Assembly: GCF_022549215.1 (NCBI RefSeq)
Contig: NZ_JAKZFC010000004.1
Coordinates: 234,999 to 298,998 of the forward strand
Origin: Solibacillus palustris
GTDB taxonomy: Bacteria; Bacillota; Bacilli; Bacillales_A; Planococcaceae
Length of the DNA: 64,000 bases
Direction: 5' to 3'
The notes beneath the pieces were generated by a model. The model was given only the letters and a program-made list of their open reading frames with translations, did not search any database and was not told the origin of the DNA. Positions 34,565 through 42,746 of the stretch are shown piece after piece. How positions within the stretch are numbered: the stretch's first letter is position 1; each line of letters opens with the position of its first letter. Both the position numbers and the translations under genes were made by a program.

Positions 34565-34827
34565 CCAGCTTCAACTCTACTGCCTTGTTAGCTGAAGTGC
34601 GATCCTTCCTAAACCATCGTTCAGTAACATTGCATAAAAGACTGTTACTCCACAATATGGTCCGATTGTTGAACACAAGTTAAACAACACTATTAAACTA
34701 ACCTGCTTCGTTAGTTTAAGTGTAACATTTCACAATGGATCACCGAAGCCTACTTGATGTTTTAGACATAAAAATAGACCATCGAAATGATGGTCTTGTT
34801 TAACTAAAGCCCCCGTTAGTTGAAGAA
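34565..34827. repeat. cassette-site 16 (A-like, D, A, long spacer with terminator, B)
   Basis: Largest site: an A-like core at 34570-34596, D core CACAATATGGTCCGATTG at 34651, A core TTAAACTAAC CTGCTTC GTTAGTTTAA at 34693-34719, a third copy of the 88-nt spacer (34715-34798) with terminator, and B core CTAAAGCCCCCGTTAGTTGAA at 34804. Confidence 0.85.
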
Positions 34828-34995
34828 GCAAATTTAATGAAATGCTATCATTAACCACCATGAAAACGTACCAAAAGTAGTGGGCTTCGCATTTTGAAAG
34901 ACACTGTTCTTATGTTTACTTTCCCCTATGCGAGTACCTCTAAATTGAATAGCTTAATATTTTTCTTGGCTTTTCCATGTTTATTGTTTTTCAGA

Positions 34996-36887
34996 TTATT
35001 CATCTTTTGCAGGCTTGCTAATATGGGATACTGCTTCTTTTAAAGTTGATAAAAGCTCATTAAGATTGTCTCGTTTTAATTTATCAATATCTGAATTACC
35101 AATATTCACTTGAAGATTAGCAATAAATTTATTTATTTCATTAATCTCATACTGATATACTTCATTTGCATTTGTAATTCTTAAATAACGATTATCAATA
35201 AATGAAATAAAAGACCATATTACCTTATTAGTTGACTCAACTATCGTTTTACTAAATGAATTTTTATTAATTAATAAAAACAGGTTCTTTTCATGTTCGA
35301 TGTCCTTATAGGTTTCAGCTATATTGCTAGTACCTAAAGAATTTAAGAACTCTTGTACTTGGTACTCTTTAGTTTCCTCGATATATCCATTTCTTACTTG
35401 TTTTATAAAAAGTACGAGGTTCTGATAATTAGTATCTTGAATGGTATTATCGAAGTTTCTATCAAATTTCAAATCGAAAATGTCATGACCTCCGAATTTA
35501 TCAAATGAACTCTTTATTACACTTTCTACTATGTTAAATATTTCAGTCATATTAATACTATAATAACCTTTTTCATTAATTTCACTTAATACTTGATAGA
35601 TTGAAGGTAGTTTAGTAGCTGCATAGTTAACTTCTTCTAAGTGTCGAATAACAACTTTAACGGTTTCTTCTATTTCGTTATGCTCTAATCTTTCATAACT
35701 CCTAATTGTTCTTAATGCCAATTCACTTTCCTCTTCAAACGGAATATACCTATTTATTTCTTTTTTCAATTCTTCCTGATTTATTATGCCATCAATGATT
35801 AGCAAACCAACACTAGGATAGTATTATAGTATTTGTAGAATTCCTTTAGAATTGAGTAACCAAATTCTTCTTTAAAATACTTTTTAATAAAACTATTTTC
35901 ATATTCTTCATTCAACTCAACACCATTTTGTTGCTTCTCTTTATCTCTTGAATTAAAAAAAAGTAAACTAAAACTATCAAATTCAAGTTTTTTCAGGGTA
36001 TCTATATCTTTAATTTTACCCTCTTTATGTTCATTTGAAATAATTACATTAAAAACGAATAGGTTTCGAAGCACGACTTTTTGATTTTTTTGTAACCACA
36101 CATTTTGTTGGAAAAAGGTGTTATCTAAAGAATTAAAAATACTACTAAAGTTGTCTAATGCGAACCTAAGCGTTCTTAAATTAACAATTCCAGATACATC
36201 CATAGTTTTCTTAATAAACGAAATTTCGCTATTCAGATATTTGAGGTAATCACCTTTATAAATATCGGCTAAATATCTTCCCAAAATATTAGTAATAGGT
36301 CTATTAAATGTTAATGTTCTACCTATTACTTTCTCCTTTATCAAATTAAAGGTGTCTCCCTTAACAAGCTTGTCTTGATTAGACACAAAAATAGTTTTTA
36401 AATTTTCATGTTCCACAAAGTTGGTATTAATATACCCAAGCACCTCTTCAATATTAACCGAAGGGTCAATCCTCTCTAAATCATCGAAGCATAAAACCAT
36501 CTTTTTTAAATCAAGTTTTTTAAATCCTTTACTTTGGATTTCAGTTTGAATATTTTGACCAACTTCAGTAATAGGTGCTGCCCCAGGGATTAACGATGCA
36601 AGTTTAAATATGGATTTTGTAATCGCAAACCCAGTCTCTAATTTACTGTAATTTGATAAAAGTATTTTTTCTCCTATTTCATCGACATTCTTTAAACCAT
36701 TTAAGGATATGTATATAAATTTATAATAATTTTCTTCACTCTCTTCCTGTTGCTTCTCCTTATCAAGATTGAGTTCTTTACTCTCAATATATTGCTTTAC
36801 CTCATTTAAAACAAAATGGGTTTTCCCAATGCCCCATTCACCATTTATTTGCAAAGCATAGTCTGTTTTATTTAAATCTAAATACAT
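34996..36887 (-). pseudogene. KAP-type P-loop NTPase split by a frameshift
   Basis: The 5' part (36887-35799) has Walker A NGEWGIGKTHF at residues 15-25 and Walker B KMVLCFDDLERID near 130, the pattern of KAP-family NTPases. It ends early at FYKYYNTILVLVC. The remainder (35805-34996, beginning LIIDGIINQEELKKEI) lies in another frame that overlaps by 7 nt. Reading across, ...YPSVGLLIIDGIIN joins smoothly, so one gene of about 630 residues has been broken near 35810. The N-terminus is unusually short, has no ribosome-binding site, and is preceded at once by a stop and the G repeat, so the 5' end may also be lost. KAP NTPases are often in defence loci. Confidence 0.7.
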
Positions 36888-37153
36888 TCATATTAACATT
36901 AACATAAATATCCAATAAAAAATTCATCACTCTACAATAAAATCTCTATGGGAGCGATAATTTTAATTAATAGGCTATATCACCTTTATAAGTTTATAGA
37001 ATAAAATACATTTATATAGGATTTTTTCTAATAATCAAACATAAAATTTCCGTAAAAAAATAAAGCATAAGCTTTCCATTTGGAAAATTTATACTTTACG
37101 TCACGATTTGATTATAGGCTTTCTTTTTAAGTATAATCTTGCCTAAAATAAAA

Positions 37154-37192
37154 TTAAGTATATCTCTGCCAATGCGGCAAAGATATACTTAA
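37154..37192 (-). terminator. large hairpin downstream of the tmRNA fragment
   Basis: Arms of 17 nt (TTAAGTATATCTCTGCC and its partner) with one mismatch and a 5-nt loop AATGC. On the minus strand it follows the tmRNA fragment by about 40 nt and runs into AATTTTATTTT, consistent with the former ssrA terminator. Confidence 0.55.
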
Positions 37193-37230
37193 AATTACAA
37201 CACTGTATGAAATCATATGATTTCGGTATA

Positions 37231-37262
37231 TGGAGACGGCGGGAGTCGAATCCACGTCCAAA
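37231..37262 (-). ncRNA. 3'-end fragment of tmRNA (attachment-site remnant)
   Basis: The minus strand reads TTTGGACGTGGATTCGACTC followed by CCGCCGTCTCCA, the T-arm and acceptor end of ssrA RNA. The rest of tmRNA (tag reading frame, pseudoknots, 5' end) is absent from the 300 nt upstream. The T-stem has an A-C mismatch, so the piece is not functional. Integrative elements commonly duplicate this end of ssrA. Confidence 0.75.
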
Positions 37263-37530
37263 TGATGTGACCAAGTGCCTTATGAATAAAGCGGTAATTA
37301 TTGTAGGTTACCCTTTTTAAATGTTACGACAATAAAATATATTTCACTTTGAGTTATTTGAAGCAGATCACTTGCTCTCCAAAATGCTCACACATTTGCT
37401 CACATAATTATTTTCTTGAGTTAATTTTATTTAACACAGTTGTTTTTAGAATTGTTTAAAGTCTTGATAAATTAGACTTAATCATTCAAGATTCACTGAG
37501 TTTAACTAGGTTGATTTAGTTACTTTATCC

Positions 37531-37561
37531 TTCTTGGATCAACGCCCCCAGCAGTTGAAAA
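37531..37561. repeat. cassette-site 17 (B-like)
   Basis: TTGGATCAACGCCCCCAGCA followed by GTTGAA, a diverged B core. Confidence 0.55.
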
Positions 37562-37604
37562 ATAACTCTAACTTTTTTATCACTAAAATAACTGATTACA
37601 TCAT

Positions 37605-38054
37605 TTATTGGAATATCCATTCATATTGAATATCAGGTAATTTTTCTTCATTTTCATGACCTCTACCTATAACTTCAAATCCATGTTTTTCATAAAATCG
37701 TTGTGCATTTTCATTTACTTCAAATGTGTACAATGTTAATCTTCCACTTGATTGTGCTTTAACTTTATCTAGTAATTTTTGACCTATTCCGATTCCTTGA
37801 TAATCTACATGAATATATAGTTGGCTTATTTCCCGTTCATTATATGCAATCACTCCAACTACCTTTTCATCAATTAACGCTAAATCTATTTGAAACTGTT
37901 CAGGTAATATATGATCTAAAAAGTAAACGTGATTTTCAAAACTGTGAATTTCTTTTTGACCAATAGCCTGTTCCTTACTATCTCGCCACATATCCACTGT
38001 TTGTTCAGCGTATTTGGAGTTATACTGAGTAATTTTCATTTTGTGTTGGTTCAC
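37605..38054 (-). CDS. GNAT acetyltransferase (cassette gene)
   Basis: A 149-residue GNAT. It has ISQLYIHVDYQGIGIGQKLL with the acetyl-CoA loop QGIGIG, then LTLYTFEVNENAQRFYEKHG and FEVIGRG. GTG 38054 follows GGAGGT by 6 nt. The substrate is unknown. It is a single gene between sites 17 and 18. Confidence 0.85.
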   Translation of the reverse strand: MNQHKMKITQYNSKYAEQTVDMWRDSKEQAIGQKEIHSFENHVYFLDHILPEQFQIDLALIDEKVVGVIAYNEREISQLYIHVDYQGIGIGQKLLDKVKAQSSGRLTLYTFEVNENAQRFYEKHGFEVIGRGHENEEKLPDIQYEWIFQ

Positions 38055-38167
38055 TACAATACCTCCCCAAGTTTTGTTTACTGCTTTATATGTTGTTTTC
38101 TTGTTCTATATTCGATGAATACTACCTATTGCAGGTATTTTAGCTTTTAAAAAGTTTCTTCCTATCC

Positions 38168-38254
38168 ACCTTCAATAACCTGGTGTGTAAGTACATTAAA
38201 AGTTAAAAAAGAGCGTTAATCCTTCTTCAATCAACGCCCCCGTTAGTTTAAGTG
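38168..38254. repeat. cassette-site 18 (A-like, terminator, B)
   Basis: A-like TTCAATAACCTGGTGTGTAA at 38171; minus-strand terminator GCGTTGAT..ATTAACGC TCTTTTTT (38203-38240); B core TCAATCAACGCCCCCGTTAG at 38227. The terminator arm is built partly from the B core. Confidence 0.75.
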
Positions 38255-38351
38255 AAAATAATCACAATCCTTTTTACCAACAAAATCTAATCCCTTAATG
38301 TGTAGGGGCATATTTTTTCGCTGTAAAGTACTATCTCACTTTTTAAGTTAT

Positions 38352-38969
38352 TTATTTCGGGACGATACCTAGCAATCTTCTACCCATTAACCATATTGCC
38401 AGACCAGTTCCCCACAAGATCAGGGCAGAGCCAAAGCCTACCACAGACATAAATGCATTTATTTGATGTTCCCCTAGTGTGACCTTCACAGGCACAAACA
38501 GTAATGTAATTATAGCAAGTAAACAAAGGAGTGCACCTGTAAAATAATAGAGTCTAACTTGAAACAGAGGGGCCAATGGGATAAAATGAACACCAACAAT
38601 AATAGCTATTAAGACAGGTATAAGTTCAGTGTGACGAGTTGCGTTACAGACACCAATCGTAATTGCTATGGCCAAACCCTCTGCCGCGAAAATAATGTTA
38701 AACCAAAACCTAATACGCTTCCCACGACTTAAATCTGTTTTTGAAACTTGTTCCGTTAAATCTCGCGATGCACTTAATAATGAAACACCCCCGAAGAACA
38801 GAGCTATACCGATGATAACAATAACAACTAACAACAATGGAACTCCCCAGCCTTGCACTCCCATAATTCCTGTGTACGCCCACAGAGTACCGAAAAACGC
38901 CATGAAAAATACACCAGATGCCGTTCCGTGTACTGCGGATTTAGGAATAGTACTTGATGTTTGAGTCAC
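38352..38969 (-). CDS. six-helix membrane protein, unknown (cassette gene)
   Basis: 205 residues with about six hydrophobic helices (roughly 15-36, 40-62, 88-108, 113-132, 138-158 and 170-195) and a cytoplasmic basic loop SRGKRIRFW. It resembles DUF7010-like Bacillus membrane proteins, but I am not sure of the family. GGAGG lies ahead of the ATG. It lies between sites 18 and 19. Confidence 0.65.
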   Translation of the reverse strand: MTQTSSTIPKSAVHGTASGVFFMAFFGTLWAYTGIMGVQGWGVPLLLVVIVIIGIALFFGGVSLLSASRDLTEQVSKTDLSRGKRIRFWFNIIFAAEGLAIAITIGVCNATRHTELIPVLIAIIVGVHFIPLAPLFQVRLYYFTGALLCLLAIITLLFVPVKVTLGEHQINAFMSVVGFGSALILWGTGLAIWLMGRRLLGIVPK

Positions 38970-39126
38970 AAATAAAAACCTCCTTTTAACTTAAGTATTT
39001 GTTCATTGCAACCGCATATCAACTTACCTTAGTATAAGAAAGTTTATTCGTAAAAAAATCCGATTTACCCTTTTATATTTATATTCAGGTGGGTAAATTA
39101 CTGAACTATTTTACCCCTTTACCTCT

Positions 39127-39242
39127 ATATGCCTTATTTACTATATGGCCCGATTGTTGTACAAAGATCAACCAGTACTCTTCCACTAAACTGCCTCGTT
39201 AGTTCAATAATTCTTCAAGTAAAGCATCCCGTTAGTTTAAGT
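39127..39242. repeat. cassette-site 19 (D, A, B without terminator)
   Basis: D core ATATGGCCCGATTGTTGTA at 39142; A core TTCCACTAAA CTGCCTC GTTAGTTCAA at 39181-39207, directly abutting B core TTCAAGTAAAGCATCCCGTT at 39212. The spacer that holds a terminator elsewhere is absent, and the following 39243-39457 contains no gene. Confidence 0.8.
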
Positions 39243-39457
39243 ACAATTATTCACAAACTATATGTAATCGTTAGTCGAACTTTTGAATTAACCCTAAAAA
39301 GGATGCCAGTCTCATTTAAACAATTTAAAAAAGTAGGAATCATATTAAGTAGTTCAAATAACACGGAGAATAACCAAAATAACAGATTAATTAGCAGTAT
39401 ACTTAGCAAAAAAAAACATTGGGATATACCAAACTTATATATACATCACTTACTTCC

Positions 39458-40018
39458 CTATAAATGAAATTTTTCCTTAACTATCTTGGCTACTTCTTCA
39501 GCACTTAAGTTTGTATTGTTAATCTTGATATAGTTTTGGAATGTGACTTCACCCTCTAAAGAATTTAATCTATGTTTCTCCATTGTGCTTTTTAAGTCAT
39601 TCTCAGACCATTCAATATCTCTTTTTTTAGGCTTGTGTTCAAGCCTATTTGGTGTTTTATTTCGCTCAAGTCTCTCTTCTAAGTCAGCCTCTAATTCTAC
39701 ATAGTAAACAGTGCCTCCCCTGGACTCGAAAAGCTGGGAGAGTCGCTTAACATAATCCCAATCCGACTCCTGATTAAACATCCAGACATATGTAAAGACC
39801 ATTCCATACAGATCACTCTTTGAAACCTCTTCAAAAATCTCCTGACGAAACAAATTTACTAATCTTTTCCCTTCTTTTGTACTGTAATCAAAAAAATGAT
39901 TAACTAAATCAATCGTCATATGGTTATGAAAAAGTTTCAAATCTGTTATTTTTGCTAGCTCCTGCCCTACTGTCATTTTACCAACCGCTTGTGGTCCAAA
40001 TATATGAACAAATTTCAT
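39458..40018 (-). CDS. P-loop nucleotide kinase-like protein (cassette gene)
   Basis: 186 residues. Walker A HIFGPQAVGKMTVGQELA is at residues 5-22, with Gln-Ala-Val in place of the more common SGSGK. A LFHNHMTIDLV segment and a lid-like basic region (RLERNKTPNRLEHKPKKRD) follow. It is similar to AAA_33 / shikimate kinase-like proteins that phosphorylate small molecules. The substrate is unknown. It lies between sites 19 and 20 and is the last gene of the first array. Confidence 0.75.
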   Translation of the reverse strand: MKFVHIFGPQAVGKMTVGQELAKITDLKLFHNHMTIDLVNHFFDYSTKEGKRLVNLFRQEIFEEVSKSDLYGMVFTYVWMFNQESDWDYVKRLSQLFESRGGTVYYVELEADLEERLERNKTPNRLEHKPKKRDIEWSENDLKSTMEKHRLNSLEGEVTFQNYIKINNTNLSAEEVAKIVKEKFHL

Positions 40019-40059
40019 AAACTCCCTCCTAAGAAAATATTAAATAACTTCTGCAATTC

Positions 40060-40225
40060 AATTGTGCTTATTAGGCAATCCTGCCCCTTTAACTCTATTG
40101 CAAAAGCTATTTATTTTATTAATTCTCTTTCAAAAGTAAAAAACCTTTTTCCACTAACCTGCTGCGCTTGTTTAAGTAATTTTTTCACAACCTTCAAGCC
40201 GACACTAAAATAAATATCCAGTAAA
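40060..40225. repeat. cassette-site 20 (two A-like cores, G motif)
   Basis: A-like TTAGGCAATCCTGCCCCTTT at 40070; A core TTCCACTAAC CTGCTGCGCT at 40149; G-like motif AAAATAAATATCCAGTAAA at 40207. It marks the right border of the array, before the serine acetyltransferase gene. Confidence 0.65.
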
Positions 40226-40325
40226 TAGAATAAACAATTTCGAAAAAAGCCCTCTACCACTCAGGTAAATAGGCTTAAGACCAATTGAAACGAGATTACT
40301 TACTAAATTTCGAAATTACACAAAA

Positions 40326-40360
40326 AAACAACCAAAGCACCCAGAAAGCACTTTGATTGC
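40326..40360 (-). terminator. terminator of the serine acetyltransferase gene
   Basis: Minus-strand AATCAAAGTGC TTTCTGG GTGCTTTGGTT followed by GTTTTTTTG, right after the stop codon region. Confidence 0.8.
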
Positions 40361-40368
40361 CTGCTCAA

Positions 40369-41298
40369 TTAAATTTCATAATCAGGAACATACTCTTTAC
40401 TCACGCTAATATTTGGTGATGGCTGTGAATTATAGACACGTGAATAAGGCGGTACGGTATGCGTTAACCAAATATTACTCCCTAGCACTGTATCATGACC
40501 AATTGTTGTTTTACCACCTAAAATCGTCGCCCCTGCATAAATCACAACATTGTCTTCAATATTTGGGTGACGTTTAATGCCTTTAATCGGATTGCCGGAC
40601 TCGTCTAGCGGGAAGCTAAGTGCCCCCAGCGTAACACCTTGATAAATTTTCACATTATCGCCAATCGTACACGTTTCCCCTACTACAACACCTGTACCAT
40701 GGTCAATGAAGAACGAACGGCCAATTGACGCACCTGGATGAATATCAATTCCTGTTAGCTGATGTGCATATTCAGACATAATACGTGGCACAATCGTCAC
40801 TTTTAATCGATACAGCTCATGCGCAATACGGTGAATAAACACCGCGCGAATCGAAGGATAGCTTAATAATATTTCTTCTGTCGAAGTCGCGGCTGGATCT
40901 CCATTGTATGCAGCTTCAATATCTGATTGAATCATTTCACGAATTTTTGGAAAACGATTCACTAGCTCCATGACAACAGTATCCGCACTTTCACGGCATT
41001 GCCCATTACAATTATCTACATTTTGATAGATCAATACTTTTTCAATAATATCACGTAAATCTAAAGAAGCCTGACGCAATTTATCATTCACAACGACTTG
41101 TGTACGCACTTTATCAGAATTACCTTGATCATACATCGCTGGGAATAAAACCTCATGAAAGCTTTGTAATATGACATGTACTTTATCACGACCAACAAAG
41201 CCAATCGATTTTTCTATTTCTACATGCTGCTCATTATATGCCATTAATTCGCTAGCAATTTTTACAGTTTCTTTGTTTAACCAATCTTCCATTTTCAT
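40369..41298 (-). CDS. epsC: serine O-acetyltransferase (EpsC-type)
   Basis: 309 residues. It transfers acetyl from acetyl-CoA to serine, giving O-acetylserine for cysteine synthesis. A long helical N-terminal domain with NCNGQCRESADTV precedes a left-handed beta-helix with hexapeptide repeats: GIDIHPGASIGRSFFIDHGT, then GVVVGETCTIGDNVKIYQGV and HPNIEDNVVIYAGATILGG. Catalytic His candidates are in DIHPG and DHGTG. This long form is usually called EpsC rather than the 220-residue CysE. TATAAT lies upstream at 41354-41359 (minus). Confidence 0.9.
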   Translation of the reverse strand: MKMEDWLNKETVKIASELMAYNEQHVEIEKSIGFVGRDKVHVILQSFHEVLFPAMYDQGNSDKVRTQVVVNDKLRQASLDLRDIIEKVLIYQNVDNCNGQCRESADTVVMELVNRFPKIREMIQSDIEAAYNGDPAATSTEEILLSYPSIRAVFIHRIAHELYRLKVTIVPRIMSEYAHQLTGIDIHPGASIGRSFFIDHGTGVVVGETCTIGDNVKIYQGVTLGALSFPLDESGNPIKGIKRHPNIEDNVVIYAGATILGGKTTIGHDTVLGSNIWLTHTVPPYSRVYNSQPSPNISVSKEYVPDYEI

Positions 41299-41384
41299 GT
41301 ATTTGATACTCCTTTACAATCTCAAAATATACATAATAAATACCTATGAACTCATTATACCTGGTGCTGTTTAGAAAGAAATCT

Positions 41385-41831
41385 TTATTTCATTTTTTGC
41401 TCAATTGATTCCTTCTCTTGAACACTGTGCACTATATCTTGCAACGTAACATGTAGAAGTACTTTTTCAAGCGCATGCTGTGCTGTTATAAATATTGGCG
41501 CTATCGCCTGTTCAATATTTCTCCCCACTGGACAATCAGGGTTCGGATACTCATGTAGACTGAATAATTCATTTTCTTCAACAACATTTACGGCCTTATA
41601 TACATCAAATAGTGTAATTTTTGCGTGTTCTTTTGCTAACTTTGCTCCAGCAATACCTGGTTGCACCTGAATCAGCTCCGCCTTTTTTAACATTCCCATA
41701 ATTTTTCGAACGACTACAGGATTTGTTTTCACGCTCCCTGCAATGAATTCAGATGTATTTGTCCCTTCTTTATTGACTTCTAATAACGTTAATATGTGAA
41801 TCGCAACAGAAAAGCGACTACTAATTGACAT
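41385..41831 (-). CDS. ywnA: Rrf2-family regulator (YwnA-like)
   Basis: 148 residues. The winged-helix domain begins SISSRFSVAIHILTLLEVNK, then SVKTNPVVVRKIMGMLKKAE, then VQPGIAGAKLAKEHAKITLF, as in Bacillus YwnA. It has a single Cys (DCPVG), so Fe-S sensing is unlikely. It is divergent from the YwnB-like gene with two palindromes between them, as expected for a local repressor. Confidence 0.85.
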   Translation of the reverse strand: MSISSRFSVAIHILTLLEVNKEGTNTSEFIAGSVKTNPVVVRKIMGMLKKAELIQVQPGIAGAKLAKEHAKITLFDVYKAVNVVEENELFSLHEYPNPDCPVGRNIEQAIAPIFITAQHALEKVLLHVTLQDIVHSVQEKESIEQKMK

Positions 41832-41900
41832 GGCCTACTCCTTCTTTCTTTAAACTTTCATTAATATATCTATATTATTTTAACAAAAAAACCTTTAGAT

Positions 41901-41929
41901 TTGACAATAATCACAGTTGTAACTATTAT
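41901..41929 (+). promoter_or_regulatory. sigma-A promoter of the YwnB-like gene
   Basis: TTGACA (41901-41906), 17-nt spacer, TATTAT (41924-41929). The -10 lies inside the first operator palindrome. Confidence 0.85.
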
Positions 41930-41954
41930 AGTTACAGGTAACCGAATTGGTTAC
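41918..41954. promoter_or_regulatory. two adjacent operator palindromes for the YwnA-like regulator
   Basis: TGTAACTA TTA TAGTTACA (41918-41936) overlaps the -10. GTAACC GAATT GGTTAC (41938-41954) follows after one base. Both share a GTAAC..GTTAC core, which suggests two sites for one dimeric repressor. Confidence 0.75.
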
Positions 41955-41988
41955 AATATATATTTTATCATATTTGGAGGTTTTATTC

Positions 41989-42624
41989 ATGGAAGTAGGT
42001 ATTATTGGTGCAAATGGTAAGGCAGGTCATTATATTTTAGAGGAAGCAATTCAACGAGGACATGATGTAACAGCGATTGTTCGAAATCAGGAAAAATTCA
42101 CAAAAGCAAATGTCTCTGTTATTGAAAAGGATATTTTTCAAATAACTTCCAAGGATATAGCACCTTTTGATGTTGTAGTCAATGCTTTCGGTGCGGCTAT
42201 TGGCGAAGAACAAGCTCATGTAGATGCTGGTCATGCATTAATTAAAGCTGCTACAGGTACAGATACACGTATTATTGTCGTTGGTGGAGCTGGTAGCTTA
42301 TATGTTGATGATGCTAAATCCCTACAATTAATAGACACACCAGAATTTCCAGAGATTTTTAAACCAACAGCAAAGGGACAAGCGCGTAATCTTATGGAGC
42401 TACAACAAACAAAGGACATTACATGGACATTCGTCAGCCCGTCTGCATTTTTTGATTTCGAAGGGGCAAAAACAGGTACTTATACAATCGGAGGAGACCA
42501 TCTTCTTGTAAACTCACAAGGTGAAAGCTATATTAGCTATGCAGATTTTGCACTAGCCATTGTAGACGAAATCGAACAAGCAACGCATATTAACCAACGC
42601 TTTACAGTTGTTGGCGAAAAATAG
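41989..42624 (+). CDS. ywnB: NAD(P)-binding oxidoreductase (YwnB-like)
   Basis: 211 residues, an atypical short-chain dehydrogenase. The N-terminal dinucleotide motif is MEVGIIGANGKAGHYILEEA, with GxxGxxG-like spacing, and VVNAFGAAIG and IIVVGGAGSLYVDDAKSLQL follow. It is similar to Bacillus YwnB and other NmrA-like reductases. GGAGG lies 8 nt before ATG 41989. It is expressed divergently from the Rrf2 gene and probably repressed by it. The substrate is unknown. Confidence 0.87.
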   Translation: MEVGIIGANGKAGHYILEEAIQRGHDVTAIVRNQEKFTKANVSVIEKDIFQITSKDIAPFDVVVNAFGAAIGEEQAHVDAGHALIKAATGTDTRIIVVGGAGSLYVDDAKSLQLIDTPEFPEIFKPTAKGQARNLMELQQTKDITWTFVSPSAFFDFEGAKTGTYTIGGDHLLVNSQGESYISYADFALAIVDEIEQATHINQRFTVVGEK

Positions 42625-42631
42625 AAATTAT

Positions 42632-42674
42632 AAAAAGCACCAAGTTTCTTTTATAATGACTCGGTGCTTTTATA
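42632..42674 (+). terminator. terminator of the YwnB-like gene
   Basis: AAAAGCACC and GGTGCTTTT arms with a T-run, 10 nt after the stop codon. Confidence 0.8.
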
Positions 42675-42694
42675 TTGGCATTCGAAATAAATAC

Positions 42695-42735
42695 GAAAAA
42701 GTGCGTCCGAAAATATACTTCGGAACACACTTTTG
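42695..42735 (-). terminator. terminator of metQ
   Basis: Minus-strand AAAAGTGTGTTCCGAA pairs with TTCGGACGCACTTTTT, just after the metQ stop codon. Confidence 0.8.
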
Positions 42736-42746
42736 ACAATTAATTA

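Larger units (their letters stand above)
36892..37604. other. 710-nt region with G motif, tmRNA remnant and large hairpin
   Basis: No gene seen. The stretch holds the G motif (TTAACATAAATATCC at 36897), a 39-nt hairpin at 37154-37192, a tmRNA 3'-end fragment at 37231-37262 and the B-like core of site 17. The part between 37263 and 37530 shows nothing recognisable. Confidence 0.6.

Noticed and set aside
37231..37262. A tRNA gene
   Set aside because: Only T-arm and acceptor-like parts are present and they match tmRNA, with no anticodon arm or D-arm upstream.
21565..40225. CRISPR array
   Set aside because: The repeats are palindromic, hundreds of bases apart and flank whole genes. There are no short regular spacers and no cas genes.
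21565..40225. Classical integron with attI and integrase
   Set aside because: No tyrosine recombinase gene is visible in either strand of the window, and the cores differ from the usual attC consensus. Only the architecture is integron-like.
41947..41988. 14-residue extension of the YwnB-like protein
   Set aside because: It covers the operator and promoter; GGAGG directs the ATG at 41989.
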